DNA of 64,000 nt from Niallia circulans (GCF_007273535.1 NZ_RIBP01000004.1:2766001-2830000), one strand, 5' to 3'; numbered from the stretch's first letter, positions 26,225-35,001 are shown. Notes: generated by a model not told the origin, from the sequence alone. Program-made: numbers and translations.

Positions 26225-28039
26225 ATGAGTAGACTAGAATATCCAAGACCTCAATTTGTACGATCTGAATGGCTGAATTTAAACGGTACATGGCAATTCG
26301 AGTTTGATGATGAAAATGAAGGCTGGCAGGAGAAATATGCTAATCAAGAGAAACTATCTCGTGAAATAACCGTTCCTTTTGTTTACCAATCAGAGTTGAG
26401 CGGCATAAATGACCGCAGAATTCATGAGTATATATGGTATAAAAAGGAAATAGAGCTAGACAATCCTGCTGATAAGTTAACATTATTACACTTTGGTGCA
26501 GTTGATTACTATTGTAAAGTGTATGTGAACAGGCAATTTGTTGGCGAGCACGAAGGGGGCCATACTTCCTTTCATTTTGATATATCTGATAAGCTCGTAA
26601 AGGGAAACCAAACCATCACCGTCTTTGTACATGATCCTTTTGATGATGAAACGATTCCGCGCGGGAAGCAGTTTTGGGAACAAGAATCACGGGGAATTTG
26701 GTATACCAATTCAACGGGAATATGGCAAACGGTTTGGATAGAACAGATTGAAAAAGAACATATAAAAACTGTGAAATTCACGTCTGATTTAGATAATGGA
26801 AACGTATGGTTAGATTTGCATTTGAGTGACTTTATTAATAGTAAAGAAGATAGATTCATAGACTACTCTATCAGCTTTAAAGACATCGTAATTGCAGAGG
26901 ATCGCATGAAGTTAACTGGTCAAAATGTGAAAAGAGCAATTGATCTTATGCAAAATAAAATTTTCCGATCTAATTTCCATGATGCCGGATTTGCGTGGAC
27001 ACCTGAGAATCCAAACCTTTTTGATGTCAAATTAGAATTGGTTCATGGCGATGGCCATGTACTGGACACGATAACATCTTATTTTGGATATCGGAAAGTA
27101 CATACGGAAAGCGGGATGGTATTTCTAAATAATAGACCATACTATCAAAAGCTTGTATTAGACCAAGGCTACTGGCCGGAAGGATTATTGACAGCCCCTT
27201 TAGCGAGTGATTTTAAAAAAGATATTGAACTCGCGAAAGAGATGGGTTATAACGGTTGTCGTAAGCATCAAAAAACAGAAGATCCCTTGTTTTTATATTA
27301 TGCTGATACATTAGGGTTTTTAGTTTGGGGGGAGTGTGCTTCTGCCCCTGTGTATACAGAAAAAGCTGCCACAAGATTAATGAAGGAATGGATGGAAATT
27401 GTCGAACGAGATTATAATCATCCGTCCATTGTAACTTGGGTGCCGTTAAATGAAAGTTGGGGAGTACCTGACATCCACGCAGACAAAAAGCAGCAGCAAT
27501 TCTCCAAAACAATGTATCATATGCTGCATGCAATTGATGGCACTAGACCTGTCATCTCGAATGATGGCTGGGAAGCGACGACAACGGATATATGTGCTAT
27601 TCACAATTATAATCATGGAAATCATGAGGAAAAGGAGAAGTATAGTTATTTTAAAGAAACATTAGCTTCTGTCGAAAATCTTCTTTCGCATGCACACGGC
27701 AAATGGCAGGTGTATGCAGATGGCTACACTCACCAAGGTGAACCGATTCTGCTGACAGAGTTTGGAGGAATAGGCTTTAAAGTAGATGATCAAAAGGGGT
27801 GGGGCTATACTTCTGTCGAGACGGAAGAAGAATATGTCCGCGATTTCCGCCGTATCATGGATGCCATCTACCAATCGAAAGGGTTATGGGGTTATTGTTA
27901 TACACAGTTAACAGATGTAGAACAGGAAATAAACGGGTTACTCACCTATAACCGTAAACCTAAATGCGACCTTTCTCTTTTAAAAGAAATTAATAATCAA
28001 TTTTATCCTGCTAGACTTCCTATCGTAAAGACCGATTAA
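26225..28039 (+). CDS. Glycoside hydrolase family 2 protein, second of a tandem pair
   Basis: 604 residues, cytoplasmic, same domain order as the upstream gene. The acid/base Glu410 is in WVPLNESWGVPDIHADKKQQ and the nucleophile Glu512 in LLTEFGG. The stretch YNGCRKHQKTEDPLFLYYAD matches the paralogue's YNGVRKHQKVEDARFLYLAD, showing duplication, while the N-terminal domains have drifted further. AGGAGGGAAT precedes the ATG. It is the last gene of the cluster; a terminator follows at 28094. Two enzymes of related but different specificity acting on the same imported glycan is a reasonable inference. Confidence 0.9.
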   Translation: MSRLEYPRPQFVRSEWLNLNGTWQFEFDDENEGWQEKYANQEKLSREITVPFVYQSELSGINDRRIHEYIWYKKEIELDNPADKLTLLHFGAVDYYCKVYVNRQFVGEHEGGHTSFHFDISDKLVKGNQTITVFVHDPFDDETIPRGKQFWEQESRGIWYTNSTGIWQTVWIEQIEKEHIKTVKFTSDLDNGNVWLDLHLSDFINSKEDRFIDYSISFKDIVIAEDRMKLTGQNVKRAIDLMQNKIFRSNFHDAGFAWTPENPNLFDVKLELVHGDGHVLDTITSYFGYRKVHTESGMVFLNNRPYYQKLVLDQGYWPEGLLTAPLASDFKKDIELAKEMGYNGCRKHQKTEDPLFLYYADTLGFLVWGECASAPVYTEKAATRLMKEWMEIVERDYNHPSIVTWVPLNESWGVPDIHADKKQQQFSKTMYHMLHAIDGTRPVISNDGWEATTTDICAIHNYNHGNHEEKEKYSYFKETLASVENLLSHAHGKWQVYADGYTHQGEPILLTEFGGIGFKVDDQKGWGYTSVETEEEYVRDFRRIMDAIYQSKGLWGYCYTQLTDVEQEINGLLTYNRKPKCDLSLLKEINNQFYPARLPIVKTD

Positions 28040-28093
28040 TGGTTAACTATAAATTATTCTGCTTTTAGGAAATAAGTATTTAAAGTCCAAGTA

Positions 28094-28137
28094 ACTGAAC
28101 TATTTTAGCGGTTAGCGTTTAATAGTTCAGTTTTTTT
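28094..28137 (+). terminator. Terminator of the sugar cluster
   Basis: ACTGAACTATT (28094-28104) pairs with AATAGTTCAGT (28121-28131), followed by seven T residues. Together with the promoter below it is the only clear structure in the 327-bp gap 28040-28366. Confidence 0.85.
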
Positions 28138-28287
28138 GTGTTTTCAGTGTAAATACAATAATGAACCGAACTAAGCTTAACTATTTTTTCTCACAGTTCA
28201 TTCTTCCTTCTATATATAAGCACTCATTTTCATGTTTGTTATTTAAGAGCCGACTTATCAAGGTCAGGATTATTTTCTACAAATGAA

Positions 28288-28317
28288 TTGACATTGATAA
28301 TCATTTTCATTTACAAT
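28288..28317 (+). promoter_or_regulatory. Fur-controlled promoter
   Basis: A perfect -35 TTGACA (28288-28293) and a -10 TACAAT (28312-28317) are 18 bp apart. The spacer holds TGATAATCATTTTCA (28295-28309), which matches 14 of 15 positions of the 7-1-7 Fur core. Repression by Fur with iron would occlude RNA polymerase. Confidence 0.75.
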
Positions 28318-28366
28318 ATGAATAACCAATAAACAGACAATAAAGAAGCTAGGAAGGTGTAATTAT

Positions 28367-28747
28367 ATGCAAAATCAATTCTTGGTAGTGAAGCCGTTTC
28401 AATATATGGTGGAATGTACATGTCCTAGACCCGATCATACATTTTTTCTTGATTTACATAAAGGGGATATTATTACTGTTACAGAAGAGAAGAAATATGT
28501 TGACTCTTTAGGTTGGCTAATGCTAGTAATGATCAATGATTATAGTGTATATATGTTTGTACAGGAGCTTGAGGATTTCATTGATGAGGAGAAAATCGTT
28601 TCTGTGCTTGATATGGAGCTAAAACGCAACTATCTGCAATTTAAAGTGAATGAATCCTTAGATACATTAGATAAAGAAGGCTTTGAGCAATATGCGAAGG
28701 AATTAACTATCGTAAAAGAAATGGTTGAAATCGGCGCATTATCATAA
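28367..28747 (+). CDS. IDEAL-domain-like small protein under Fur control
   Basis: 126 residues, soluble. The N-terminal 75 residues are beta-rich (HKGDIITVTEEKKYVDSLGWLMLVMINDYSVYMF), like a small SH3-type fold. The C-terminal part, QFKVNESLDTLDKEGFEQYAKEL, resembles the roughly 40-residue IDEAL domain of Bacillus proteins of unknown role. Two Cys in CTCPRPDH near residues 18-20 could bind a metal. The ATG has AGGAAGGTG upstream. The promoter contains an almost canonical Fur box, so expression should rise in iron limitation. It is a single gene with its own terminator. Function unknown; involvement in iron economy is inference from the promoter. Confidence 0.7.
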   Translation: MQNQFLVVKPFQYMVECTCPRPDHTFFLDLHKGDIITVTEEKKYVDSLGWLMLVMINDYSVYMFVQELEDFIDEEKIVSVLDMELKRNYLQFKVNESLDTLDKEGFEQYAKELTIVKEMVEIGALS

Positions 28748-28753
28748 TAGAAG

Positions 28754-28785
28754 AAACAGGACTGGCAGGAGCTAGTCCTGTTTTT
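28754..28785 (+). terminator. Terminator
   Basis: ACAGGACT (28756-28763) pairs with AGTCCTGT (28774-28781) followed by TTTTT. Confidence 0.8.
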
Positions 28786-28810
28786 GTATACAAAAAGCGC
28801 AGCCAGTACC

Positions 28811-28845
28811 GATTGTTTGCAAACAATCTTATAGAGGAATACAAT
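28811..28845 (+). promoter_or_regulatory. 18-bp perfect palindrome over a promoter
   Basis: GATTGTTTGCAAACAATC at 28811-28828 is fully self-complementary. Its right half contains TTGCAA (28817-28822), which with TACAAT (28840-28845) at 17 bp forms a promoter. This arrangement is typical for repressor control. The repressor is unidentified; a CcpA cre site would have central CG, here it is GC. Confidence 0.55.
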
Positions 28846-28884
28846 AGAGACGAACAAAAATCAACAAAATTTGGAGGAAGTACA

Positions 28885-29184
28885 ATGAATGTTAAAGTAA
28901 ATCGCCATGCAGCTAAAGTTATGAAACAAATGCTTAGCAAAGCAAATGAAGGAGAAATGCTGCGTGTATACATAACAGAGCATCACGGTAACCATGCCCA
29001 TTACGATCTTAAGCTGGACAAGCAAACAGAAAATGATGAAGTGGTTGAGTCAGATAAAGAAGTGGCTGTCCTTTTAGATAAGAACGACAGTGAGTTTTTA
29101 GACGGAATTTGGATTCAGTACTTCCATGTGCCAGAACCAGGCTTTGTTATTTACAACCCAAATAAAGAAAGCCACAGTCATTAA
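28885..29184 (+). CDS. HesB/IscA-like protein lacking cysteines (YneR type)
   Basis: 99 residues from ATG 28885 with GGAGG seven bases upstream (an in-frame start at 28813 lies inside the operator). The sequence MNVKVNRHAAKVMKQML, then GEMLRVYITEHHG and a DSEFLDGIWIQYF segment follow the HesB/A-type carrier fold. None of the three cysteines that hold an iron-sulphur cluster in IscA is present, in fact the protein has no Cys, as in the Bacillus YneR-like branch. Its His-rich patches (HHGNHAHY and SHSH at the end) might bind metal. Cytoplasmic; role unknown. Confidence 0.75.
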   Translation: MNVKVNRHAAKVMKQMLSKANEGEMLRVYITEHHGNHAHYDLKLDKQTENDEVVESDKEVAVLLDKNDSEFLDGIWIQYFHVPEPGFVIYNPNKESHSH

Positions 29185-29214
29185 AAAAAACGGGGTGCAA
29201 TCCCCGCTTTTTTT
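29183..29214. terminator. Bidirectional terminator
   Basis: CGGGG (29191-29195) and CCCCG (29202-29206) flanked by A8 on the left and T7 on the right, between convergent genes. Confidence 0.8.
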
Positions 29215-29782
29215 ATTTCTTTTCAAGAGCAGTCAAACTTTCGATCAAATCAGTTTTAATAATCGTCCACCAGTCTTTATTGTTGATAAATTGCTCAACC
29301 ATTGCTTTAATAAAGGATTTAAATGCAGCATCATATTCTGGAGAGTCTTTAGCTGGCACATCCTTTTTAAGAACATCAACTTCCTTTTGAATAAGTTCTG
29401 CTCGTGGTCCCCATTTGCCGATTACCTCATCGTTTTCGTTAAGGAAAATAATGATGGGAATTGAACGGGCAGTTCCATTCGTCAAAAATTGGTCCATTAA
29501 TTCAAGGTTTTCATCCCTGATTAAGAATCTTGTTTCTATTAATGCTTCATTAGCTAAGCGTAAAAAGATAGGGACGTTGACCATTGCATCCCCACACCAA
29601 TCAGCACTTAATATCAATGCTTTAAACCCTTTTGTCTGCAGCACCTTTAAGCTGTCGATGTCTTTTGCGGGAACAGAAAACTCATTATAAACCTTTAAAA
29701 GATTGTCCTTGTTTACTTGCATGCTCGATATGTACGTATGTGATGACATTCCTTTGTCAAACCAGCTTTTAAGATTGCTCAT
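29213..29782 (-). CDS. Thioredoxin-fold protein with single-cysteine WCGDA motif
   Basis: 189 residues from ATG 29782 (AGGAAG nine bases upstream). A thioredoxin-like domain occupies about 45-140. The active-site region is ILSADWCGDAMVNVP, having only one cysteine where thioredoxin has CGPC; a cis-Pro loop is visible as ARSIPIIIFLNENDEV. A C-terminal helical part of about 45 residues follows (KDSPEYDAAFKSFIKAMVEQF). One-Cys members of this family are common in Bacillus and are not classical disulphide reductases; they may act on thiol adducts or as binding proteins. Cytoplasmic, single gene. Confidence 0.8.
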   Translation of the reverse strand: MSNLKSWFDKGMSSHTYISSMQVNKDNLLKVYNEFSVPAKDIDSLKVLQTKGFKALILSADWCGDAMVNVPIFLRLANEALIETRFLIRDENLELMDQFLTNGTARSIPIIIFLNENDEVIGKWGPRAELIQKEVDVLKKDVPAKDSPEYDAAFKSFIKAMVEQFINNKDWWTIIKTDLIESLTALEKK

Positions 29783-29791
29783 CGATAACAC

Positions 29792-30207
29792 TTCCTATTC
29801 TTCATTTAATAGTACTCATCGTTTATTCTACTAAAAATAGCGGACTAAGAGTAATTTTATGCTTTTGTTGTGTAAATTCGGATAAGCATCTATTATTTTT
29901 GTACAGTCATGTTATAATTAGTCAAAATTTAAATAACCTTTCCAAGATTGGAAAAGTGGTATAAGACAAATTGATGTGCAAATAATGTAAGGAAAGGTAT
30001 AATAAAATAAAGTCCTTATGAAAACGGTTAATTTAGTAATTATTCCCTGTTTTCAGCTTATTTATACAAAAAATAGATTAATTTCACGAAACTGATCTTT
30101 TCTATCTATTAATCAGCGCGATTTCTTGATGTATTTTCTGACGAATAGTGATAGGATTATAGGTATCGAATAGATAAAAATTACTTAGATTAAGGGATGG
30201 TAATCTA
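29792..30207. other. 416-bp intergenic region upstream of ppc
   Basis: No coding frame is evident. A TATAAT occurs at 29913-29918, and TTTCCAA/TTGGAAA (29939-29945 and 29948-29954) forms a 7-bp inverted repeat with a two-base centre shortly downstream, a possible regulator site in the ppc leader. The rest is AT-rich without clear structure. No riboswitch was recognised. Confidence 0.4.
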
Positions 30208-32967
30208 ATGACAACACGATTAAAAGTTAATGAGAACAGCACGTCCTTGCGCAGAGATGTTAAGCGATTGGGGAAAATACTTGGTGAAGTACTTGTTCAC
30301 CATGGCGGACAAGAACTTTTAGAAAAAGTCGAAACAATCCGTAAATTAGCAAAAGAATTGCGCAATAATTACAATGAAGATACATATCAAACATTGAAAA
30401 ACGAAATGGAAAACTTGGAAAGACCGATGAGAAGACAGGTTATTCGTGCCTTCTCGAAATATTTTCATCTTGTTAACGTGGCTGAGCTTAATCACCGCAT
30501 AAGAAGAAGAAGAGAATATCAGCTTATGGAGAACAACCTTGTTCAGCCTGCGTCAATTGACAGTGCCATTCAGGCTTTTAAGAGCAAAAACCTTTCAGAG
30601 GATGCGATTCAAAATGTTCTTAATACATTATCGTTGGAGCTGATTATTACAGCACATCCGACTGAATCGACAAAACGCTCTATTTTGGAAATTCAAAAGC
30701 GGATTGCAGGTCTTTTAAAGCAGCATGATAATCCGATGTTGACAAGAAAAGAGCGTAAGTTAATTGATCAAGAGCTGTTTGAAGAAATCACGATCATGTG
30801 GCAAACAGATGAGCTTCGTCTAACAAGACCGACTGTAATGGATGAAGTACGAAATGGTTTGTACTATTTCGATCAAACATTGTTTGACGTTTTGCCTGAT
30901 ATTCATCAAGAGGTCCAAGAAGCTTTACATGAAAACTATCCAACTTATAATTGGAATGTTCCGAACTTCCTGACATTTGGCTCATGGATAGGTGGAGATC
31001 GCGACGGTAATCCGAACGTGACGCCTGAAGTAACATGGCAAACTCTTCATAAGCAAAACAAGCTTGTGCTTAAGAAATATACAGATGCTGTGGTTTCTTT
31101 AATGAAGCGTTTCAGCCATTCGACAAACAGAATTAAAGCAAGTTCAAAACTAATCCAGTCTATCGTAGAAGAAGAGCAGCTTTATTTAACTGCTGACAGC
31201 AAGTGGGCAGTTGAAACAGAAGTGTATCGCAGAAAGTTTGCTGTTATTGTAGAAAGACTTAAAGCAACTGGTAAAACAGAAAAAGGCTATACGGATTCAG
31301 AAGAGCTACTTAAGGATCTGCAGTTAATCCAAGAAAGCTTTGCGATCCATCAGCCAAAGGATCATGAGCAAAAGGATTTGCAAAAGCTAATCCGTCAAGT
31401 CCGTTTGTTCGGTTTCCACCTTGCTACATTGGACATCCGTAACCATAGTGGGGAGCATGAAGCAGCTATTTCAGAAATTATGAAAAAAGTTGGCATTGCA
31501 GACGATTACAGCAGCCTTGATGAAGACAACAAAATGAAAATTCTTGAATCTGTCTTGAAGGATCCTCGACCAATTCTGTTGTTGAATGAGGATTATTCTG
31601 CACAAACACAGGAAATGATTAAAACATTCCAAATGATCCGCGATGCTCATAAAAAATTCGGTAAACGTGCTATTACGGTTTATCTTATCAGTATGACACA
31701 GTCTGCAAGTGATTTGCTTGAAGTGCTTGTCCTTGCGAAGGAAGCAGGCATTTATCGTCTTCATGCAGATGGAACAGTGGAGAGTCATTTAAATGTGGCT
31801 CCATTACTGGAAACTATTGACGATTTAGTAGCAGGACCAGATATTATGCAAACATTATTTGAGCTACCAGTTTATAAAAACCATCTTATCCAGCATGGAA
31901 ATCAGCAGGAAATCATGCTTGGCTATTCTGATGGAAGTAAAGATGGCGGAACGCTAACAGCCAACTGGAAGCTGTACAGAGCTCAAAGAGAAATTCATGA
32001 AATGGCAAGCCGTTATGAAATCGGCCTGAAATTCTTCCATGGACGCGGTGGTTCACTTGGAAGAGGGGGCGGTCCACTTAATAAGAGTATTCTTTCACAG
32101 CCAGCTGAAACGCTTGGTGATGGTGTGAAAATTACAGAGCAGGGCGAAGTTTTGTCTTCTCGTTACTTATTGGAGGATATTGCGTTCCGCAGCTTGGAGC
32201 AGGCAATTTCTACATTGTTAAAGGCGTTTGCTCACATTTCAAATAACGAGCTTGATCAAAGTCAAAAAGACAAGTGGGAAACAGCAATGGAGGATATTTC
32301 TGCAGTATCATTGAAGAAATATCAATCATTAGTATTCTTTGACGATGACTTTATGACATACTTTAAAGAAGCAACACCTCTTAACGAGATTGGAAACTTG
32401 AAAATTGGTTCCAGACCGATGAGCAGAAAAAGCAAGCAGACGTTTGAAGACTTGCGAGCTATTCCTTGGGTGTTCGCATGGACACAAAGCCGCCAGCTGT
32501 TACCAGCATGGTATGCAGCAGGAACTGGTCTAACTGCATTTGCAGATAAGGACAGTAAAAACATTAATATCTTAAAGGAAATGTATGAAAAATGGCCATT
32601 CTTCCGCTCGACTATCGACAACCTGCAAATGGCGTTAATGAAGGCAGATTTGACGACAGCGAGAGAATATTCTGCTTTAGTGGAAGATGAAGCAATTGGT
32701 ACACGAATTTATAACAATATTAAAGAGGAATACAACAAAACAAAAGCGATTCTCCTTGAGATATCCGGAGAAGCAGAGCTTTTAGATCATACACCAACAA
32801 TTCAGGAGTCTGTGTACAGAAGAAATCCTTATGTAGATCCGTTGAACTTCTTCCAGGTAGAGCTGATTAAACAGCTGCGCGACCAGGAAACACCAGATCC
32901 GGAACTATTGAATCAAGTATTGCTGACAATAAATGGAATTGCTGCAGGCTTACGTAACACAGGCTGA
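30208..32967 (+). CDS. ppc: Phosphoenolpyruvate carboxylase
   Basis: 919 residues, full length. It carboxylates PEP with bicarbonate to oxaloacetate, refilling the citric acid cycle. The catalytic His150 lies in the signature TAHPTES, and the glycine-rich loop FHGRGGSLGRGGGP is near residues 610-623. GSWIGGDRDGNP and the C-terminal RNTG (916-919) needed for activity are present. The gene is monocistronic with a bidirectional terminator. Many Bacillus species rely on pyruvate carboxylase instead, so carrying ppc is a lineage trait. Allosteric control by acetyl-CoA or aspartate is expected from the family, not visible here. Confidence 0.97.
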   Translation: MTTRLKVNENSTSLRRDVKRLGKILGEVLVHHGGQELLEKVETIRKLAKELRNNYNEDTYQTLKNEMENLERPMRRQVIRAFSKYFHLVNVAELNHRIRRRREYQLMENNLVQPASIDSAIQAFKSKNLSEDAIQNVLNTLSLELIITAHPTESTKRSILEIQKRIAGLLKQHDNPMLTRKERKLIDQELFEEITIMWQTDELRLTRPTVMDEVRNGLYYFDQTLFDVLPDIHQEVQEALHENYPTYNWNVPNFLTFGSWIGGDRDGNPNVTPEVTWQTLHKQNKLVLKKYTDAVVSLMKRFSHSTNRIKASSKLIQSIVEEEQLYLTADSKWAVETEVYRRKFAVIVERLKATGKTEKGYTDSEELLKDLQLIQESFAIHQPKDHEQKDLQKLIRQVRLFGFHLATLDIRNHSGEHEAAISEIMKKVGIADDYSSLDEDNKMKILESVLKDPRPILLLNEDYSAQTQEMIKTFQMIRDAHKKFGKRAITVYLISMTQSASDLLEVLVLAKEAGIYRLHADGTVESHLNVAPLLETIDDLVAGPDIMQTLFELPVYKNHLIQHGNQQEIMLGYSDGSKDGGTLTANWKLYRAQREIHEMASRYEIGLKFFHGRGGSLGRGGGPLNKSILSQPAETLGDGVKITEQGEVLSSRYLLEDIAFRSLEQAISTLLKAFAHISNNELDQSQKDKWETAMEDISAVSLKKYQSLVFFDDDFMTYFKEATPLNEIGNLKIGSRPMSRKSKQTFEDLRAIPWVFAWTQSRQLLPAWYAAGTGLTAFADKDSKNINILKEMYEKWPFFRSTIDNLQMALMKADLTTAREYSALVEDEAIGTRIYNNIKEEYNKTKAILLEISGEAELLDHTPTIQESVYRRNPYVDPLNFFQVELIKQLRDQETPDPELLNQVLLTINGIAAGLRNTG

Positions 32968-32972
32968 TGCAT

Positions 32973-33013
32973 AAAAAAAAGAAACAGCGTTTTAAACGCA
33001 GTTTCTTTTTTTA
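32973..33013. terminator. Bidirectional terminator
   Basis: A8GAAAC (32973-32985) pairs with GTTTCT7 (33001-33012), with an inner GCGTTT/AAACGC stem. It is shared by ppc and the convergent thioredoxin-like gene. Confidence 0.88.
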
Positions 33014-33016
33014 TGT

Positions 33017-33337
33017 TTATTTGTTAAACGGAGCCAAAAATTCCTCGACTTGCTCAGGTGTTTTAGCATTAGCACTGTGCAAATGTCCGATTTTTTCGCC
33101 ATCTTTAAATACAAGCAGACTCGGAATGCCCATAACATCAAATTTTTCTGCTAGCTCAGGAAGTTCGTCCTTGTTTAAGCTAAACCATTTTTTATCCGCG
33201 TTTTCTTCGATAATTTCACCGATAAACATATCCATTCTTGTGCAGTCAGGACACCAAGTCGTGAAAAACTTAATGATATTAGTTTCTCCATTGTTAATAA
33301 TTTCATTAAATGATTCTGTTGTGCTGATTTGATTCAT
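33017..33337 (-). CDS. Thioredoxin-like protein with CPDC active site (YtpP/YusE-like)
   Basis: 106 residues, a stand-alone thioredoxin fold. The active site is FFTTWCPDCTRMD (Cys near residues 29 and 32) and the cis-Pro loop is VMGIPSLLVFKDGEKI. CPDC rather than CGPC indicates a more oxidising or specialised redox role, and this motif is shared with B. subtilis YtpP/YusE-type proteins. It is cytoplasmic (no signal sequence). The start ATG has AGAGGTG upstream. Single gene convergent with ppc. Confidence 0.88.
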   Translation of the reverse strand: MNQISTTESFNEIINNGETNIIKFFTTWCPDCTRMDMFIGEIIEENADKKWFSLNKDELPELAEKFDVMGIPSLLVFKDGEKIGHLHSANAKTPEQVEEFLAPFNK

Positions 33338-33526
33338 ATTACACCTCTTAACATTATTTGAAATAGCTCAACAACTAGCTATTATCGTCATTATACACGT
33401 AATTCGCTAAAAATTCCTGTAAGATGCTTCCAAGTTATTTTAGAAAATGAGCAAATAAATACCATAAGTAATTTGCGTACAAACAGAGAAAATAATTAAA
33501 GAAAAAACTGCAAAGGAGCAATTTTA

Positions 33527-34309
33527 ATGAAATTTAAACCCGTTAGAACAGTACTATGTATGAGCTTAGCTGCAGGTATGTTAACTGCATGTAATAATAA
33601 TGACAATCCAATGGACACAGATAATGATATAATGGAAACAGGTCAAATTTCCAATGTAAAAACAGACACAAACAGTAATCGCTACCCACATACACAAGCA
33701 ATCAAAATTCAGGATGCGAAATATGAATTTAAAATTGTTAATCGTGGCGCTGTGCCAAATGGAAATGCAAACGGATATACCAATGCAAATACAAACAATG
33801 GAACGGCAAAACAGACACAGCGTCCCACAACGAATAACATTCAGCAATCTCAGTCTGCACCAGCCCAACCAGCGCCTGCAGCCCAGCCTTCACCTAAAAA
33901 AGCTGCTGAAATTGCCAGTGAAAACAAAGGCTCAAGTGAGTATGTGGATGCCGTTATCAGCTTGACTAATAAAGAAAGACAAAAAGCTGGTTTAACTACA
34001 CTTAAGGCATATCCTGAGTTAAACAATGTAGCAAATGTGAAGGCACAGGACATGAATGAAAAAGGCTATTTTTCGCATACAAGCCCAACATATGGATCAC
34101 CATTCGACATGATGAGAGATTTTGGCATCACGTATAAGTCAGCTGGTGAAAATATTGCCCAAGGACAAAGAACACCTGAAGAGGTTGTTAATGCGTGGAT
34201 GAATAGTGAAGGGCACCGCGCTAATATTCTCAGCAAGGATTTCTCTCATATAGGCGTTGGCTTTGAAGAAAATGGATATGAATGGGTGCAAATGTTTGTA
34301 AAAAAATAA
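33527..34309 (+). CDS. CAP (SCP/PR-1) domain lipoprotein, YkwD-like
   Basis: 260 residues. A lipoprotein signal with lipobox MLTAC (Cys22) is followed by an Asn/Thr/Gln/Pro-rich linker (about 25-130; many ATPNNN-like repeats and QPAPAAQP). The CAP domain fills about 138-260, with LTNKERQKAGL, MNEKGYFSHTSPTYGSPFDMM, the conserved SAGENIAQG, and NSEGHRANILSKDFSHIGVGF, including the two His and Glu of the putative metal/active cleft. It is anchored on the outer face of the membrane. Bacterial CAP proteins are of unknown enzymatic role, sometimes sporulation-linked. AAGGAGC precedes the ATG; a strong terminator follows. Confidence 0.9.
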   Translation: MKFKPVRTVLCMSLAAGMLTACNNNDNPMDTDNDIMETGQISNVKTDTNSNRYPHTQAIKIQDAKYEFKIVNRGAVPNGNANGYTNANTNNGTAKQTQRPTTNNIQQSQSAPAQPAPAAQPSPKKAAEIASENKGSSEYVDAVISLTNKERQKAGLTTLKAYPELNNVANVKAQDMNEKGYFSHTSPTYGSPFDMMRDFGITYKSAGENIAQGQRTPEEVVNAWMNSEGHRANILSKDFSHIGVGFEENGYEWVQMFVKK

Positions 34310-34318
34310 GCGGTAGAC

Positions 34319-34357
34319 AAAAAAGGACATCTTCCTTAAACAGAAGATGTCCTTTAT
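34319..34357 (+). terminator. Terminator
   Basis: AAAGGACATCTTC (34322-34334) pairs perfectly with 34343-34355 and is followed by a short T/A tract. Confidence 0.82.
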
Positions 34358-34528
34358 AATCGCACTTTTTGGTGTGTTCTACTTGAACTTAACGTGTCAG
34401 CTATAATATTATATAAAAATATGACCTGACTACAAATTTTTTTTGTCATAGAAAATGCCTCTCTGTTATAAACTAGAAAGTATGTGTAAATGGCATTTTG
34501 TCAGTTGATTGTAAAGAGGAGGATACAA

Positions 34529-34960
34529 ATGGCTGCTACGAAAATAAATCTTGCACCAGTAGAGAACAAATACATAAAACTTATCATGTCTGTTGAGGAT
34601 ATGGATAAAGAAAAGCTAGTAGATTTGGGAGATTCCTTTTTGCTGAAAATGAACAAAAAGAGTAAAAGCGGAAACGAGTTGTATTTTTCTGTGTTATTCG
34701 CCAAGAAAATGATGAATAAGCCGTCAAGAACCTCGAATCCATCTATTGCCATTACGAAAACCAAAAACTTAATTACGGTTAATCTCACGATTATGCTGGA
34801 GCTTGATTCCATCAAGGAAAGTGAAGGCTTTTATTGGATTAAAACAGAAAATGCAGCATCACCTGCGTTTGAATTTTCTTATAAAATGAATGAAAGCTAT
34901 TACGATAAAAAAGTGACCCAAGTGTTGGCTGAAACAGCGCAAACAGAGAGTACGGACTAA
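34529..34960 (+). CDS. Conserved hypothetical protein
   Basis: 143 residues from ATG 34529, which has GAGGAGG upstream; the in-frame start at 34490 lacks a site. The protein is soluble and mixed alpha/beta: LIMSVEDMDKEKLVDLGDSFLL, a basic central part (MNKKSKSGNELYFSVLFAKKMMNKPSR) and a beta-rich second half. I recognise no domain. There is no signal peptide or membrane segment. It lies between a lipoprotein gene and a convergent HAD gene and has a strong terminator, so it is probably a real monocistronic gene. Confidence 0.65.
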   Translation: MAATKINLAPVENKYIKLIMSVEDMDKEKLVDLGDSFLLKMNKKSKSGNELYFSVLFAKKMMNKPSRTSNPSIAITKTKNLITVNLTIMLELDSIKESEGFYWIKTENAASPAFEFSYKMNESYYDKKVTQVLAETAQTESTD

Positions 34961-34964
34961 AAAT

Positions 34965-34998
34965 AGGCGATGCAAAGCTTTTGCATCGCTTATTTTTG
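34965..34998. terminator. Bidirectional terminator
   Basis: GCGATGCAAAAGC-type hairpin: GCGATGCAAA (34967-34976) pairs with TTTGCATCGC, then TTATTTTTG; A residues flank the other side. Confidence 0.82.
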
Positions 34999-35001
34999 TT
35001 A

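Noticed and set aside
28811..28828. CcpA cre site before the HesB-like gene
   Set aside because: The centre is GC where cre sites need CG, and the perfect symmetry suggests another repressor.
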